Below, piece after piece: positions 7,036-8,724 of a DNA stretch of 8,724 nt (the stretch's first letter is position 1; the number at the start of each line of letters is the position of its first letter). The translations under genes were made by a program, and so were the position numbers. This DNA is from Candidatus Poribacteria bacterium (GTDB taxonomy: Bacteria > Poribacteria > WGA-4E > UBA9662). A model generated the notes under the pieces. It was not told the origin of the DNA. It did no database searches and worked only from the letters and a program-made list of their open reading frames with translations. The stretch covers positions 13,671 through 22,394 of the forward strand of contig PACG01000043.1 of the NCBI GenBank assembly GCA_002699335.1. The letters run 5' to 3'.

Positions 7036-8157
7036 CTATTGTATGGTTTCGAAGGTAGTACGTAGGTCTTGAGCCGTGCCCATTTCAGCCGATCGATAGC
7101 CGGCATCGAAAATCTCAATCACATGCCGGGCGTGTTCGGCACTGACCAGGGTAGACATGTCCAGTCGAATCCAATCTACCAACTGCATAATATCCTCGTA
7201 GACATGAGCCTCCTGAATCTGACGGTGAGCATCGACCACATGTGGGAGTGAGGCGTTACCACCGTTTTCCGCCTCCAGCTGACTTTCCGGGTAGTCGATC
7301 GGTTGACCGTTTAGTTTACCTGAACGAATGGAACCGTTGAGGCCAAAAATGGCGAAGCGTCCAATGTCGGGTAAACCTCCAGCAGCCGTTCCGTAGACAA
7401 ACCCAAATAGTGACTGGCCAAAATCGAGCGTCAGGAGTGTGTTATCGTCCATATCACAAGGGAGCATCTCTCCACGAAATTCCCGTTCTTTAATTCGCAC
7501 ACCAGAGAAGGCGGTTACTCGCTGGGCCGGTCCCAGGACACCGGTCAGGGCGTGAAGACCGTAAACTGTCATATCGTACAAAGGTCCACCTCCCGGACGA
7601 CGGAAGTACCAGGCCGGGTTGATGTTGGAGAGAACACCCTCACCCTGTCGAATCGATTCTCGTTCGTGGTATTGACCAAAAGCTGCGCCTGTCACGGCCC
7701 AGACTAGCTTTCCCAATACACCTTCCAGTATCAATTCTCGTATACGGCGATTCAACGGTCGGAGCATCTCACCTGGTGAAGCGACTAGTTTGAGACCACG
7801 CTGACGCGCCGACTCAATCAGATCATCAGCTTCCTCAACAGTGGTAGTCATAGATTTGTTGAAATGAGCATGAACACCAGCATCAATCGCCATCTTGCCC
7901 TGCTCATAATGCAAGCCAATGGGAGAAGCAATCGTAACAGCGTCTACCGATTTAGAATCGAGTAGATCTTCATAACTTTCAAAGGCTCGCGGAATGTTAA
8001 ACCGCTCAGCGGCAGCCTTTGCTCGTCCTGGAACAGGATCGCAGACCGCTGTCATCTGTACCCGATCGTGCACATCGTCTTGCGCCAGGTGCGGCATAAT
8101 CCCACGCACCGAAATGCTCCCGGCGCCAACCACGCCTATTCTTACAATGTCATTCAT
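7036..8157 (-). CDS. Gfo/Idh/MocA family NAD(P)-dependent oxidoreductase
   Basis: The start chosen is ATG 8157, giving 373 residues. GGAGGAG (8167-8173) lies nine bases upstream, and the ATG overlaps the stop of the preceding gene as ATGA; an in-frame TTG at 8175 would sit inside that Shine-Dalgarno and is rejected. The N-terminal Rossmann fold shows IGVVGAGS (residues 7-14) and VCDPVPGRA. SPIGLHYEQ and VHAHFNKS follow, where the family's usual EKP motif is replaced by NKS (residues 100-102), keeping the Lys. The C-terminal substrate domain has GGGPLYDMTVYGLH (residues 189-202), with an Asp and His matching the catalytic D-x-x-x-H region. The length is normal. These enzymes oxidise hydroxyls of sugars, inositols or uronates. 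The adjacent epimerase supports carbohydrate catabolism, but the substrate cannot be read from the sequence. Confidence 0.95.
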   Translation of the reverse strand: MNDIVRIGVVGAGSISVRGIMPHLAQDDVHDRVQMTAVCDPVPGRAKAAAERFNIPRAFESYEDLLDSKSVDAVTIASPIGLHYEQGKMAIDAGVHAHFNKSMTTTVEEADDLIESARQRGLKLVASPGEMLRPLNRRIRELILEGVLGKLVWAVTGAAFGQYHERESIRQGEGVLSNINPAWYFRRPGGGPLYDMTVYGLHALTGVLGPAQRVTAFSGVRIKEREFRGEMLPCDMDDNTLLTLDFGQSLFGFVYGTAAGGLPDIGRFAIFGLNGSIRSGKLNGQPIDYPESQLEAENGGNASLPHVVDAHRQIQEAHVYEDIMQLVDWIRLDMSTLVSAEHARHVIEIFDAGYRSAEMGTAQDLRTTFETIQ

Positions 8158-8724
8158 TTGAGATGACTCCTCCAACTAGTTTGATGTTTCCAACCAACTG
8201 CCCGTTCTAACTTTTGACAGTCGAGGAAAGATTGATGGCCAACTATATTTCTAGCTTGATCGGCTAACTCCGGCTTGAATTTCTTCACCAGTTCCGCTGA
8301 GGGTTCCAGCGCACTCGTGTCCGCGGCGTTGAGAAAGTAGACATCGTGTTGGGGGATTGAACGATCGAGTTTCCCCATAGAGGCCTCCATAACGAGACGG
8401 TGAGCCGTAGCCACGTCTTCGCTACCTACCCAACACCACAACCATGGATTCCAGCCCGTAGCCGGTTTAACATTCTCGGCCATCGACTGCCGACGCTCTG
8501 GTGGTGTGATCCCCGCGGGACGGGTCATGTAGGTGCGAACACCGTAGGCCCGCGTATAACTGGCTAATAGCTCTTCGCCTGCTCGCTTAGAGAAACTGTA
8601 GGAATCCTCTGGGAGGCAGGGATGCGTCTCGTCAATCGGCAGTTTCTGGATTGGAAACGGTGTTTCGCTGATCCGAAAACCGTGTCCCAGAGCGCAGTTA
8701 CTCCCCGCCATAACGACGATCTTT
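8154..8724 (-). CDS. Extended SDR NAD-dependent epimerase/dehydratase (5' partial)
   Basis: The frame is open to the right edge (upstream codons read KIVV), so the Met at 8711 is internal to the VVMAGSNCALG strand and not the start. About 100-120 N-terminal residues, including the GxxGxxG nucleotide-binding loop, should lie outside the window. The catalytic Ser lies in AGSNCALG, and the YxxxK pair is Tyr at 8600-8598 and Lys four residues on, in SYSFSKRAGEEL. Downstream are the family's RPAGITPPE segment and the WVGSEDVATAHRLVMEA helix (a usual [DY]V.D.A..H motif). The closing DCQKLERAVGWKHQTSW fits the C-terminal 'leans on GW.P..S' pattern of nucleotide-sugar or sugar-acid epimerases. The TGA overlaps the ATG of the oxidoreductase, so the two are translationally coupled. 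The product is probably a UDP-glucose 4-epimerase-like or uronate dehydrogenase-like enzyme; the substrate is undetermined. Confidence 0.9.
   Translation of the reverse strand, partial: KIVVMAGSNCALGHGFRISETPFPIQKLPIDETHPCLPEDSYSFSKRAGEELLASYTRAYGVRTYMTRPAGITPPERRQSMAENVKPATGWNPWLWCWVGSEDVATAHRLVMEASMGKLDRSIPQHDVYFLNAADTSALEPSAELVKKFKPELADQARNIVGHQSFLDCQKLERAVGWKHQTSWRSHLK
8167..8173 (-). promoter_or_regulatory. Shine-Dalgarno for the oxidoreductase
   Basis: GGAGGAG on the minus strand lies nine bases before ATG 8157, inside the last codons of the SDR gene. It settles the start of the oxidoreductase and supports coupled translation of the pair. Confidence 0.75.

Noticed and set aside
8158..8175. 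TTG 8175 as start of the oxidoreductase
   Set aside because: It lies at the Shine-Dalgarno GGAGGAG that serves ATG 8157, and the ATG forms a clean ATGA overlap with the upstream stop.

Overview
The window reads as an accessory region from a Gram-negative bacterium of moderate GC content (roughly half, judged by eye). The FlgD-like/CHU_C-like C-terminal domain, the PorV/PorQ-type barrel and the large secreted barrel with DxNxNGxPD acidic motifs recall the FCB superphylum and its relatives. My best guess is a Candidatus Poribacteria-like organism, but this rests on remembered family resemblance and there is no marker gene to confirm it.

Region 1 (1-5407, plus strand) is a compact four-gene run with no intergenic space. 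It holds the 3' part of a large exported protein (discoidin-like domain plus C-terminal FlgD-like Ig domain), an OmpR-type response regulator (ATGA overlap with the gene before), a PorV/PorQ-like outer-membrane barrel (start overlapping the regulator's end), and a 774-residue exported barrel-like protein (11-bp overlap). The tight packing suggests one coupled transcription unit for cell-surface display or secretion, with its own transcription factor. No histidine kinase is visible.

Region 2 (5408-7035) is a decay zone. A minus-strand remnant of an IS1-family transposase (about 5685-6235) is broken by frameshifts, in-frame stops and loss of a catalytic Asp. It is followed by a plus-strand pseudogene (6336-6976) of a secreted ThuA/GATase-like domain protein. 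That gene keeps a strong ribosome binding site and signal peptide but has two frame changes and a probable internal deletion. No convincing terminator or promoter was found.

Region 3 (7036-8724, minus strand) holds two intact, translationally coupled catabolic genes: the C-terminal part of an extended SDR NAD-dependent epimerase/dehydratase running off the right edge, then a Gfo/Idh/MocA oxidoreductase whose ATG overlaps the epimerase stop. This pair is typical of sugar, uronate or cyclitol metabolism. It converges on the decay zone.
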